Shown piece by piece: positions 8,212 through 15,530 of a stretch of DNA of 36,974 nucleotides. The notes beneath the pieces are model-generated. The model was not told where the DNA came from. It ran no database searches and saw only the letters and a list, made by a program, of their open reading frames with translations. The first letter of the stretch is position 1; each line of letters starts with the position of its first letter. Source of the DNA: Cytophagales bacterium (lineage in GTDB: Bacteria > Bacteroidota > Bacteroidia > Cytophagales > Cyclobacteriaceae); assembly GCA_022360055.1 (NCBI GenBank), contig JAKSDO010000095.1, positions 1-36,974 on the forward strand. The letters are read 5' to 3'. Position numbers and translations under genes: made by a program.

Positions 8212-9237
8212 TTAATTTTTAATGATTACTTTGTTATGATCAACTGAATAATGAATTCCCGAAGCATAACCTATCCCCTGCAGGACCACTTCGAGGGGTT
8301 CATTATGATATTCACCACTGTAATGGCCGGCAACCGGTCTGCTAAGCGCCAGCGTGATCTCAACCCCATACCATCGTTCCAGCTTGTCTTTGATTTGCCG
8401 CATGGATGCTTTTTCAAAAACAAGTATATTGTCTTGCCAGGCTGTTATCAACTTCTCATCAAATCCGCTCTTTCGATGCGTCTGCGTGCTCTTTGAATAA
8501 ACCAACATTTCGGCAGGTTGTAGCAACATTTCATTTCCCAGCGCATCATTTACCCGAACTTTGCCGGAAACAAGCGCGATCTCAATATGCTCCTCTTCCT
8601 CATGATGACGAATATTAAAAGAGGTGCCCAGTACTTTGGTGGTAATGTCACCGGTCTTGATGATGAAAGGCCGGTTTTCATCTTTGGCAACATCGAAAAA
8701 AGCTTCCCCTTTTAATGTTACCGGTCGGGTATCGGCCCCAAACCTTTCCGGAAAGGCAATGCTACTTCCTGCGTTGAGCCTTATTATTGTTCCATCACCC
8801 AGCCTGACCGTTTTTTTTGCTCCTGCGGGAACTACAGTTTCTACCCATTCAACATCGTTTAAGGCAACATTTTCAGAGGCATCTCTCGAAATCATATAAG
8901 TAGCCCCAACAGCAAGAGTAAGAAGAAATAGAATTGCTGCGGCTGCTCTTAAGAATACCGGTCGTTTATCGCGTTGTTCCGGGAAACGACCTGAAGTAGC
9001 TCTTTCATCCAGTTCTTGCTTAAACGCTCTGATCCGCATAAACATCCGGTCGTAATCATCCTCCGATAGTTTCCTGTCCGTTTTATACTTAACGGATTGA
9101 ACCGTTTGTCGTGCCAGTTCAAATTCCTCTCTTCGCTCGGGATGCCTCTCCAGCCACCTTTGCCAATAATGCCTGGTGTCCTCATCCGGGTTACATATCA
9201 ATTTTATAAAAAACTCGTCTCTCAAAAGATCGCGCAT
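8212..9237 (-). CDS. FecR-type anti-sigma factor (module A)
   Basis: An inner-membrane regulator expected to hold or activate the ECF sigma factor encoded upstream and to receive the signal from the SusC STN domain. The 341-residue protein has a cytoplasmic N-terminal region (about 1-95, with RHYWQRWLERHPERREEF), one membrane segment (about 96-115, AAAAILFLLTLAVGATYMI), and a periplasmic FecR domain (VETVVPAGAKKTVRLGDGT, GEAFFDVAKDENRPFIIKTG, VLGTSFNIR). A C-terminal DUF4974/STN-like domain (about 270-341, KLERWYGVEITLA) ends it. Length and order are standard. It is followed by a terminator hairpin rather than running directly into susC, so susC probably has its own promoter. Confidence 0.94.
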   Translation of the reverse strand: MRDLLRDEFFIKLICNPDEDTRHYWQRWLERHPERREEFELARQTVQSVKYKTDRKLSEDDYDRMFMRIRAFKQELDERATSGRFPEQRDKRPVFLRAAAAILFLLTLAVGATYMISRDASENVALNDVEWVETVVPAGAKKTVRLGDGTIIRLNAGSSIAFPERFGADTRPVTLKGEAFFDVAKDENRPFIIKTGDITTKVLGTSFNIRHHEEEEHIEIALVSGKVRVNDALGNEMLLQPAEMLVYSKSTQTHRKSGFDEKLITAWQDNILVFEKASMRQIKDKLERWYGVEITLALSRPVAGHYSGEYHNEPLEVVLQGIGYASGIHYSVDHNKVIIKN

Positions 9238-9525
9238 GGATTATTCGTCAATTGACTTTAATTAATAAGAGACCGGCTTCTTAAAAGTGGCTACAAAAAA
9301 AACGAAGCTATTCGGAAGTTTGAGTTAAATCTTTGCCTCGGCGTCCGGAGCCCGGGCCGTCTTCCGTTATCGGCTATGGGTAGACGGGTCAATAACCTTT
9401 GATATGCCAAATCTTTTCTATGCTATTTCAGGCGATTCCGAATTTGCCATCCGGAATTATGGTATAAAAGGATCCCCGGCCCGGAAGCAAGTAAAATGTA
9501 GAATAAAGTGATTCTGAATTTGTAA
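9238..9525. other. Gap between the module A sigma and fecR genes
   Basis: 288 bases without a convincing gene. It contains a 10-base palindrome GTCAATTGAC (9247-9256) just upstream of fecR and a GCCCGGGC palindrome near 9350. This gap is much longer than the 85-106 bases at the same place in module B. It may hold a separate fecR promoter, but I could not identify one. Confidence 0.4.
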
Positions 9526-10209
9526 CTAAAGAAACAAATAACCGATGCACAGCAGCATAAAAAACAACAGATCCCTTGCATTGATCAAAGACGATTGAAG
9601 GGCATCAATGGCCCTGTAGATCATCACTCTGGCCGATTTCACTTTCCCCATACCCATTATTTCTGCAACTTGCTTGTAGGTGAACCCCTCATAAAAATAA
9701 AGCAAAATCGCCTCTCGCTGCTTTGCCGTAAGCTTCTTACAGGCCATTTCTATCAGTTCACGTTTTTTGACGGTGAGATGTTCTTCGATCATCTTGGTCT
9801 CAGGCGAGCTTATAATTTCGAATTGCACTTCAGGCCTGCCCCTAATTTCGTCCTTCATGTAGCTTTTTTCTTTCTTCAGTTTCCTGAAAATTCTCCTTCG
9901 AAGGGATACGTACAGGTAGTGTTTTATCGAGTTTACGTTTCCCAGGTTCTTCCGGCTTCGTATAAGATCCATAAACAAATCCTGAACACAATCCTTGATA
10001 AACTCATCATCATCGACGATCTGACAACCGTAATTGAACAATTGATTTACATAATTCCTATAGATATACGATAATGCCGAATCACTGCCATGTTTAAAAT
10101 CGTTCCATATGTCTTTTTCATGCGTTTCCTGTCTTGCCGAATGCTCATGAGCTTTAATGATGTCTGATCCCTGCGTGTTAAATCCAAAATGAAACTTTTT
10201 TGTCCTCAT
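9526..10209 (-). CDS. ECF sigma factor, FecI type (module A)
   Basis: An RNA polymerase sigma-70 family factor of the extracytoplasmic type, presumably controlling the susCD genes downstream under FecR control. In the 227-residue protein, region 2 lies at about 40-110 (YIYRNYVNQLFNYGCQIV, FIKDCVQDLFMDLI). The region 4 helix-turn-helix lies at about 155-205 (LTAKQREAILLYFYEGFTYK, then QVAEIMGMGKVKSARVMIYR). The N-terminus has about 30 extra residues before region 2. The last 15 residues are strongly hydrophobic (LLFFMLLCIGYLFL), odd for a cytosolic factor; the other sigma in this window also ends in a hydrophobic patch. It starts 296 bases past the end of the galactosidase gene and probably has its own promoter, which I could not find. 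Confidence 0.92.
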   Translation of the reverse strand: MRTKKFHFGFNTQGSDIIKAHEHSARQETHEKDIWNDFKHGSDSALSYIYRNYVNQLFNYGCQIVDDDEFIKDCVQDLFMDLIRSRKNLGNVNSIKHYLYVSLRRRIFRKLKKEKSYMKDEIRGRPEVQFEIISSPETKMIEEHLTVKKRELIEMACKKLTAKQREAILLYFYEGFTYKQVAEIMGMGKVKSARVMIYRAIDALQSSLINARDLLFFMLLCIGYLFL

Positions 10210-10505
10210 AGCCAGATCGGTGCTAAACCATGTTTGTAAAATAAGAGAAAAAAACGGACATAATAAAGCCTTGGAACGGCCGGACCAAACAGATACCTAG
10301 CTTGCCGGAATAAAATGTCGCTAAGAAAATCAACATTCGGGCAGGCCGGATCGATCCGGTGAAATTGCAGAATTACCGGCTGAGGCAGGTCACTTTCTAA
10401 AGCTGGTTTAAGCCTGAAAGACACGCTTAACGATATTTCGGCCTATAAACCGTTTATTGGCCTTATGCAAAGATCATTCGAAGCTTATGCGGGTACCACT
10501 TTTCC
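10210..10505. other. Gap between modules B and A
   Basis: 296 bases between the alpha-galactosidase stop and the module A sigma start. No gene is supported; short open frames here lack coding character. Apart from the palindrome at 10440-10462 I see no recognisable element. No TAnnTTTG promoter box was found upstream of the sigma gene. Confidence 0.5.
10440..10462. repeat. 23-base near-perfect palindrome after the galactosidase gene
   Basis: Arms GGCCTATAAAC and GTTTATTGGCC flank a single C, with one mismatch in 11 pairs. It begins 43 bases past the galactosidase stop. No T-run follows on the minus strand. The one-base centre is too tight for a normal RNA loop, though a few central pairs could open. 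It may be an operator upstream of the sigma gene or a transcript-end stem. Confidence 0.45.
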
Positions 10506-12725
10506 TTAGTTTGCCGATACCTCGATTATTTCCTGCCCAAATTTGTTTAAGGCAAGCCGAACCTTTCCCTGCTGCAGTTCTTTCCCGGTGTAAGTACCGA
10601 TCTCTTTCCCTGCAAATAGGGTTCTTAACTTATATGTTGCTTCGGCATTTACCCATGGAATATTAATTTTATTGTGCGCTTCTCCCTGACCTCCTCTCAA
10701 AACGATCACCACTCCACAGCCTTCGCCGTTGAGTTTTCCCCACCAATGCCAATCGGTATCGGTGGGTTCGGGCACACCGCTAAACTGGAAAGACCGGTAT
10801 ATACCATATCTGCGTTGAAGGTTGTCCAGCATCCTGAACCTGTTCCGGTATTGCGCAACGTTCCCGGGTGTCAATGAAGTCAGATCTCCTGAAAAAGATA
10901 TGGGCGCTCCCATCAGCCAACTGCAAATCTGGCGGTCAATTATTTCCGGGGTGAGGCTGCCGTTTATATTGGTTGTTACCGCACCAAATACTTCGATTCT
11001 TGATAAAGGAAGTGCGCGGTGCGCATACAACAGTTTTCGTGCCCGGAAAGCTCCTGTCAAAAGCGCTTCTATGATATCATCCGTATTGAACTTAAATGAA
11101 GGGTCAACCAACTTTTTTCTATCTCCTGCGCCCCAATACTCATTTGGCGCGGTATGGTATGAATCGGCATATTTCAATACGGCAATATCGCATGGCGGCC
11201 CGGGCGTTCTCCAATATATTTCATGCGACAACTGAAGCCATGCATCCGGAGCGTGTTCATGTATTCGATCCTGGGTTTGGAACAAGCCTCTTAAACCTCT
11301 GAGATAAGACTCCTTTAATGTCCGGCTTTCGTGTCCATATGCAAAATCGCCATAGCATATATTACTCAAATCTTGTTTATAATAACCTGCGTAGAACTCT
11401 TTGTTCAAGGTAACCAAATCATTTACATACTTTTCTCTGGATTTATCGTAGCAAAAACTCAGACCAAGACCGCCATCTCTTTTAACCTCCGGCAAACTAA
11501 ACAGTACGGGCTCCGGAACAGGCTTATTAAGCCGCGGTTCGTTCATAAAAACCGAATACCAAATACCCGGCAACATATTTTTCGATAAAATATACTTATT
11601 TAACTTTTTCAAATTTCCAAAACGGTCGGTATCCGGTCTGGGGTTCGTGATCGCCCATCCGTCTCCATCACCCGTATCCGACCAACCTGCATCAATTTGG
11701 AAACATTTGAAGCCCATTTGCATGGCAATATCGACTGCCTTGTACATGTTGTCTTCATTAATATTTGCATTGTAATTTGTCCATGTACAGAATACGGGGG
11801 CAATGTTTTTCTTAACCTGTTTCAAAATGTATTCATCCATAAATACCCGGAAAGCGGTTTCGACCGCGCGGTCCAGAGAGGTGGATACGGCAGAAAGTGT
11901 AGGAAAGCTTTCTCCCGAGAAGGCATAGGTAAAAACCGGCTCGGATCGGAAATATTCGCCCGGTCCTATTACCCATTCAAAATATTCGGGGTTGTAGCCG
12001 TTCGTGCCATCTGTCGACAATTCCCTGAGTTTCGAAGGGATTTCATTTGCCACGATAAGTCCCGAAGAAGCAGCGCTGTCGCTGAATGCGACAACGCTGG
12101 GGGCAATCTCGCGGGAGGCAGGCGTCAGCAAGGTTGTTTTGGGCGTTCCGCCGGACAATTCCAACCGTTGTAAAACCAAATCCGATATTTTATACCATCG
12201 GTCACTTTGGTTTTTTATTTCCACCCATTTTCGGACTACCGGGTGCTCTCTGTAAATTTCATAGTTTATCTCCAGGAATATTTTGATGTCTTTGGAAAAA
12301 CAGGTTACCGTCACCCGTTTTATGTCGTCCTGCGGTTCAGAAATACGAAAGCGTCGATCACCCTTCATGCCGGCTATCCTATTTTTGAAAACCCTTATGG
12401 AATCTGTCCACAAGATTCTTTCTGGTTTATCGGATGAGGATTCGGCATTGTAGCGGATACCTTCGGGTTCTTTGTTCGGCCGGGCCTTTTTGAGGGTGAA
12501 AGCAATATCCCCGTCCAGGAATTTTACAGGTTTATCCCCGCGGACATAAATGGTGGAACCGGTGGTGTCTGTCCCGGGTAATGGGATGAATTGCTCCAAT
12601 ATTCCGGCCTTGATTACAATACCGCTTTGATCGGTCACGACGGACCATCTTCTTGATTGGGCATCATGCATGCACCCGTTAAAAACAGCAATAATTCCAA
12701 AAAAAAGGAATCTGCCGTATTTCAT
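10506..12725 (-). CDS. GH27/GH36-type alpha-galactosidase (melibiase-like) lipoprotein
   Basis: A predicted retaining exo-alpha-galactosidase. An in-frame TTG at 12749 and an ATG at 12743 lie upstream, but the ATG at 12725 is preceded by AAAGG at five bases and gives a clean lipoprotein signal (GIIAVFNGC), so I prefer it (739 residues). The N-terminal beta-sandwich (about 30-300, EHPVVRKWVEIKNQ) is typical of GH36-like enzymes. The (beta/alpha)8 barrel follows with KCFQIDAGWSDTGDGDGWAI, LPGIWYSVF, the probable nucleophile Asp452 in YYKQDLSN, and a downstream WRTPGPPCDIAVLKYAD that should carry the acid/base Asp. A C-terminal beta domain ends it. It is last in module B, 27 bases after the upstream GH28. 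The exact family (36, 27 or a related one) and the true substrate are uncertain. Confidence 0.85.
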   Translation of the reverse strand: MKYGRFLFFGIIAVFNGCMHDAQSRRWSVVTDQSGIVIKAGILEQFIPLPGTDTTGSTIYVRGDKPVKFLDGDIAFTLKKARPNKEPEGIRYNAESSSDKPERILWTDSIRVFKNRIAGMKGDRRFRISEPQDDIKRVTVTCFSKDIKIFLEINYEIYREHPVVRKWVEIKNQSDRWYKISDLVLQRLELSGGTPKTTLLTPASREIAPSVVAFSDSAASSGLIVANEIPSKLRELSTDGTNGYNPEYFEWVIGPGEYFRSEPVFTYAFSGESFPTLSAVSTSLDRAVETAFRVFMDEYILKQVKKNIAPVFCTWTNYNANINEDNMYKAVDIAMQMGFKCFQIDAGWSDTGDGDGWAITNPRPDTDRFGNLKKLNKYILSKNMLPGIWYSVFMNEPRLNKPVPEPVLFSLPEVKRDGGLGLSFCYDKSREKYVNDLVTLNKEFYAGYYKQDLSNICYGDFAYGHESRTLKESYLRGLRGLFQTQDRIHEHAPDAWLQLSHEIYWRTPGPPCDIAVLKYADSYHTAPNEYWGAGDRKKLVDPSFKFNTDDIIEALLTGAFRARKLLYAHRALPLSRIEVFGAVTTNINGSLTPEIIDRQICSWLMGAPISFSGDLTSLTPGNVAQYRNRFRMLDNLQRRYGIYRSFQFSGVPEPTDTDWHWWGKLNGEGCGVVIVLRGGQGEAHNKINIPWVNAEATYKLRTLFAGKEIGTYTGKELQQGKVRLALNKFGQEIIEVSAN

Positions 12726-12752
12726 GTTTACCTTTATATTCATAAACAATCG

Positions 12753-14219
12753 TTACTTGTAAGTAATAAGTTTTTTCCCTGAAGAACAATTCTTTCCAAT
12801 AACCGAATGATTGATTTTTAATTGGTCGACATCATGCGCGAGAAAAACCGGCCTTGGGTCCGGTTGCAGGGCATCTACCGAAAAGCCGTTCACTGTAATC
12901 CCTTTTACATGGCGGATGAATAAGCCACAGCAGGGAAGGTTTTTCCAGGTGGTCGGTTGCGGGTAGCCCTTAATGTCTTCTTTCACATCCTCGATGGATG
13001 CCAGATAGTCCCCCTTTTTCAATCCTCCCTTATGGACTATTTTAATATTATTCAATTGTATGTTTTCGATGTACGCCCCGGGGATACCGGTTATTGAACT
13101 GGAATAGTTCCCACAGTTATAGGCCGTAACATTGCTGATGGATATATTCCTCATTTTACCCTGAGGTGGTTCCGGGGCATCGTCACGGTGTTTCCTCGCC
13201 CTGTTGGCCAGCCTTATGTAAATTGGGCATTTGGTCCCTTCAATCATCAAGTTGTTTACCGTAACACCCTCCATGGTGCCGCCGTCAACAATTTCGAGGG
13301 AAAGCCCGGTTATCCCTTCTCTGAACTTTACACCACCCGGCCGGTCAGGATTGATTGAAGGTTTTATCACGCAATTGCTGATGTTTATATTCCGGAATCC
13401 GCCGGTTGATTCCGTGCCACATTTTATGCCGTTGCAGAAACTGCTTGCAATACAGTTTGTAATAATAATATCCTCGCAAGGGGCCTGCCCTGTGCTTTTC
13501 AAACAGATGGCATCATCATCCGAATCGATGATACTGTTGGACAATATAAACCGTCTGCAACCGTCAATGTCAATGCCGTCGTTGTTCGCATTGCTGTGGT
13601 TATAAACCCTGATGTTGTCCACCAACACATCTTCACAGTTCAAATAGTGCTGGTTCCACATTCCCGAACCAACCAGTTTTATTCCTCTAACCGTAACTTC
13701 TTTGCACGAAATAAACAGGATATTCCTGGGGCGTCCGTCCCGGTCACCCCCCAGACATTCGGGGCGCCTTACCTGTTTCGCTCCCTGGCCGTCAATTGTC
13801 CCGCTGCCTGCAATTGAGATGTTTGTCGCTCCGGCAGCAAAAATCAGGGAATACCAGCCGGCGGCATCTTTTAATGAGCGGTATTCCTGTTGGCCCTGCC
13901 TGGGAAAATCCTGATGTTTGTCGCTGGCATAAATGGTTGCTCCGGGTTCCAAATACAGTTCAACGTGATCTTTTAAGATGATTGTCCCTGATTTATAGTC
14001 ACCGGCGGGAACAATTACACGTCCTCCCCCATATCGGGAACATTCGTTTATTGCAAGATTAAAAGCAGAAGTACTTAAAAAGGCCGTATCCCTTTTTGCT
14101 CCAAAATCGAGAATATTGTACGGATTTGATAATGTCTGATGATCGATCACAAGAGCAAGGATCAATACCATTGAACTTGCGCGGATTGATTTAAGAATTC
14201 TTTTTCTTTTCATTAACAT
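12753..14219 (-). CDS. GH28 polygalacturonase-superfamily enzyme (second of two)
   Basis: A right-handed beta-helix hydrolase of the pectinase family. The 488-residue protein has a cationic signal peptide and an early YNILDFGAK motif. The catalytic Asp triad sits at Asp214 (NNDGIDID) and Asp235/Asp236 (DSDDDAICLKS). The 21 and 22 residue spacings match Aspergillus polygalacturonase II (180/201/202). The usual GHG histidine motif of polygalacturonases is not visible, the region reading SSFCNGIKCGTES; this is more like the rhamnogalacturonan- or exo-type members. GAYIENIQLNNIKIVHKGG and a FIRHVKGITVNGF block follow at the C-terminus. It is separated by 171 bases from the acyltransferase gene upstream, a gap that holds a coding-like remnant. 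It probably works with the other GH28 on pectic backbone. Confidence 0.9.
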   Translation of the reverse strand: MLMKRKRILKSIRASSMVLILALVIDHQTLSNPYNILDFGAKRDTAFLSTSAFNLAINECSRYGGGRVIVPAGDYKSGTIILKDHVELYLEPGATIYASDKHQDFPRQGQQEYRSLKDAAGWYSLIFAAGATNISIAGSGTIDGQGAKQVRRPECLGGDRDGRPRNILFISCKEVTVRGIKLVGSGMWNQHYLNCEDVLVDNIRVYNHSNANNDGIDIDGCRRFILSNSIIDSDDDAICLKSTGQAPCEDIIITNCIASSFCNGIKCGTESTGGFRNINISNCVIKPSINPDRPGGVKFREGITGLSLEIVDGGTMEGVTVNNLMIEGTKCPIYIRLANRARKHRDDAPEPPQGKMRNISISNVTAYNCGNYSSSITGIPGAYIENIQLNNIKIVHKGGLKKGDYLASIEDVKEDIKGYPQPTTWKNLPCCGLFIRHVKGITVNGFSVDALQPDPRPVFLAHDVDQLKINHSVIGKNCSSGKKLITYK

Positions 14220-14221
14220 TT

Positions 14222-14398
14222 TTACAGTTCTTTATAAACCACTATTTTTTTCCAACACTCCGGTGGCATTCATTTTACCCGGTACGATTCACCACCCATG
14301 CGTAAAATCCAAAAGCCATAATTGTAAGTCATTGATTTTAAAATGTTTACAACAGAATTAACCTGATCCGCGGAAACCTTCAAGTTGAAGCTATACTT
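14222..14398 (-). pseudogene. Unidentified coding-like fragment with an in-frame TGA
   Basis: Between the acyltransferase and GH28 genes one minus-strand frame reads as plausible protein for 58 codons, interrupted once by TGA at 14270-14272. Before the stop it includes MTYNYGFWILRMGGESYRVK. After it comes MPPECWKKIVVYKEL, then TAA, two bases before the GH28 start region. It overlaps the last codons of the acyltransferase in another frame. I do not recognise the family. It may be the tail of a lost gene or one or two tiny ORFs; a chance reading is also possible. Confidence 0.35.
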
Positions 14399-15515
14399 TC
14401 AGAAATTTCTTTTGCTTGTACATCATCCACAAGATTAAAAACAGTATTAAAGCATTGCTCAGGTTGATCAGGGTGTTGTAATAAGCCCCAAGGAACTGGG
14501 CAGTACCATGAAACAAAGCTTCCGAGATTGAATGAAAATCAAACACTTCGAAAATCATGTAAGCGGCAATTGAGTTCATACCGTACACCTTTAACCAATT
14601 GAGGTATCTGTCGTATTTCAGGTAGTCCACCACGTAATAAAAAAGCGCCATTAACAAGAAGCAGATGCCACTGCTGTAAAGTGTCATGGAACTTGACCAT
14701 ATCTTTTTTATAATGGGCATTTGAAAGCTCAGAAGCTGGCCTGTCAAAATCATCAGGCCCCCTCCTATTACAAGCCATTGTACCTTTTTTATCCCGGAGA
14801 GGCCGCTCTTTAGTATCTGCCCTGCAAATACCCCGGTCATAACCGTTACCCCAAAATTGAGACTGCTTATAATCCATGTATAACGGTAGGTGCCATAATC
14901 AATACCACTACCGGTGACTTTTGAACCGTCCCGGAACCGCCCCAATACCATGCGGTCAATGTATTCTGCAATGTTCGTGTCCGGATTGAAATTTCCGCCC
15001 CATCCCCCGTCCATTTTTACAAAGGTGAGGGCGGTCCAATACAAAACAAACAAAACAGATGTGGCTATGATCTGTCCTTTTTGTTCAAGATGTAAAAGGA
15101 AAATTGCCGCGATCAGGTAACCTATTGCAATTGCCTGTAGTGTATTTGAATAAAAGTAGATTTTATCGATATCGAATGCCAGTAAATTCCCCTGACACAT
15201 CATCCCAAAAATGAAAAGGATGACAACACGCTTGAATATTCGTTTGTAGATCCGGGGCTTAAAACCCAAATATTTCTTGAAAGCAAATGGCATGGATACC
15301 CCTGCCATAAACATGAACAGCGGCATAATGAGATCCCAAAAAACAAAGCCTTCCCACCGAACATGGCTGAACCCGGATGCAAGCCAATTTGAAAACGGTG
15401 AATCGACCGTCCAAAGAAACCGCTTTAATACAGGTTGAAAAGCAACCAGGCAAAACAAGTCAAAGCCCCTTAAGATATCGAGCGATTGTAACCGTTCTTT
15501 CTTTTCCATCTCCAT
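14391..15515 (-). CDS. DUF5009/COG4299 membrane acyltransferase-like protein
   Basis: A multi-pass inner-membrane protein of the family that includes heparan-alpha-glucosaminide N-acetyltransferase-like and NagX-like proteins. These are often encoded in Bacteroidota glycan loci, but their exact role is largely untested. The 374-residue protein starts with the family hallmark RLQSLDILRGFDLFCLVAFQ and contains about ten hydrophobic segments, with FWDLIMPLFMFMAGVSMPFA and IYFYSNTLQAIAIGYLIAAI among them. An inserted charged loop (GGWGGNFNPDTNIAEYID) precedes the later helices. It starts 15 bases after the GH92 stop, so the two are almost certainly co-transcribed. Likely roles are acetylation or deacetylation of an imported sugar, or sugar transport; the sequence does not settle this. 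A start two codons later (15509) is equally possible. Confidence 0.88.
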   Translation of the reverse strand: MEMEKKERLQSLDILRGFDLFCLVAFQPVLKRFLWTVDSPFSNWLASGFSHVRWEGFVFWDLIMPLFMFMAGVSMPFAFKKYLGFKPRIYKRIFKRVVILFIFGMMCQGNLLAFDIDKIYFYSNTLQAIAIGYLIAAIFLLHLEQKGQIIATSVLFVLYWTALTFVKMDGGWGGNFNPDTNIAEYIDRMVLGRFRDGSKVTGSGIDYGTYRYTWIISSLNFGVTVMTGVFAGQILKSGLSGIKKVQWLVIGGGLMILTGQLLSFQMPIIKKIWSSSMTLYSSGICFLLMALFYYVVDYLKYDRYLNWLKVYGMNSIAAYMIFEVFDFHSISEALFHGTAQFLGAYYNTLINLSNALILFLILWMMYKQKKFLKV

Positions 15516-15530
15516 ACTACCATTTCACAA

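Noticed and set aside
9595-10074. Plus-strand open frame (159 codons) opposite the module A sigma gene
   Set aside because: It is fully antisense to clear sigma regions 2 and 4, and its translation shows no family features.
14270-14272. TGA read as selenocysteine in the small fragment
   Set aside because: No selenocysteine insertion hairpin was seen, and the fragment has no recognised family. A simple stop in a remnant is more likely.
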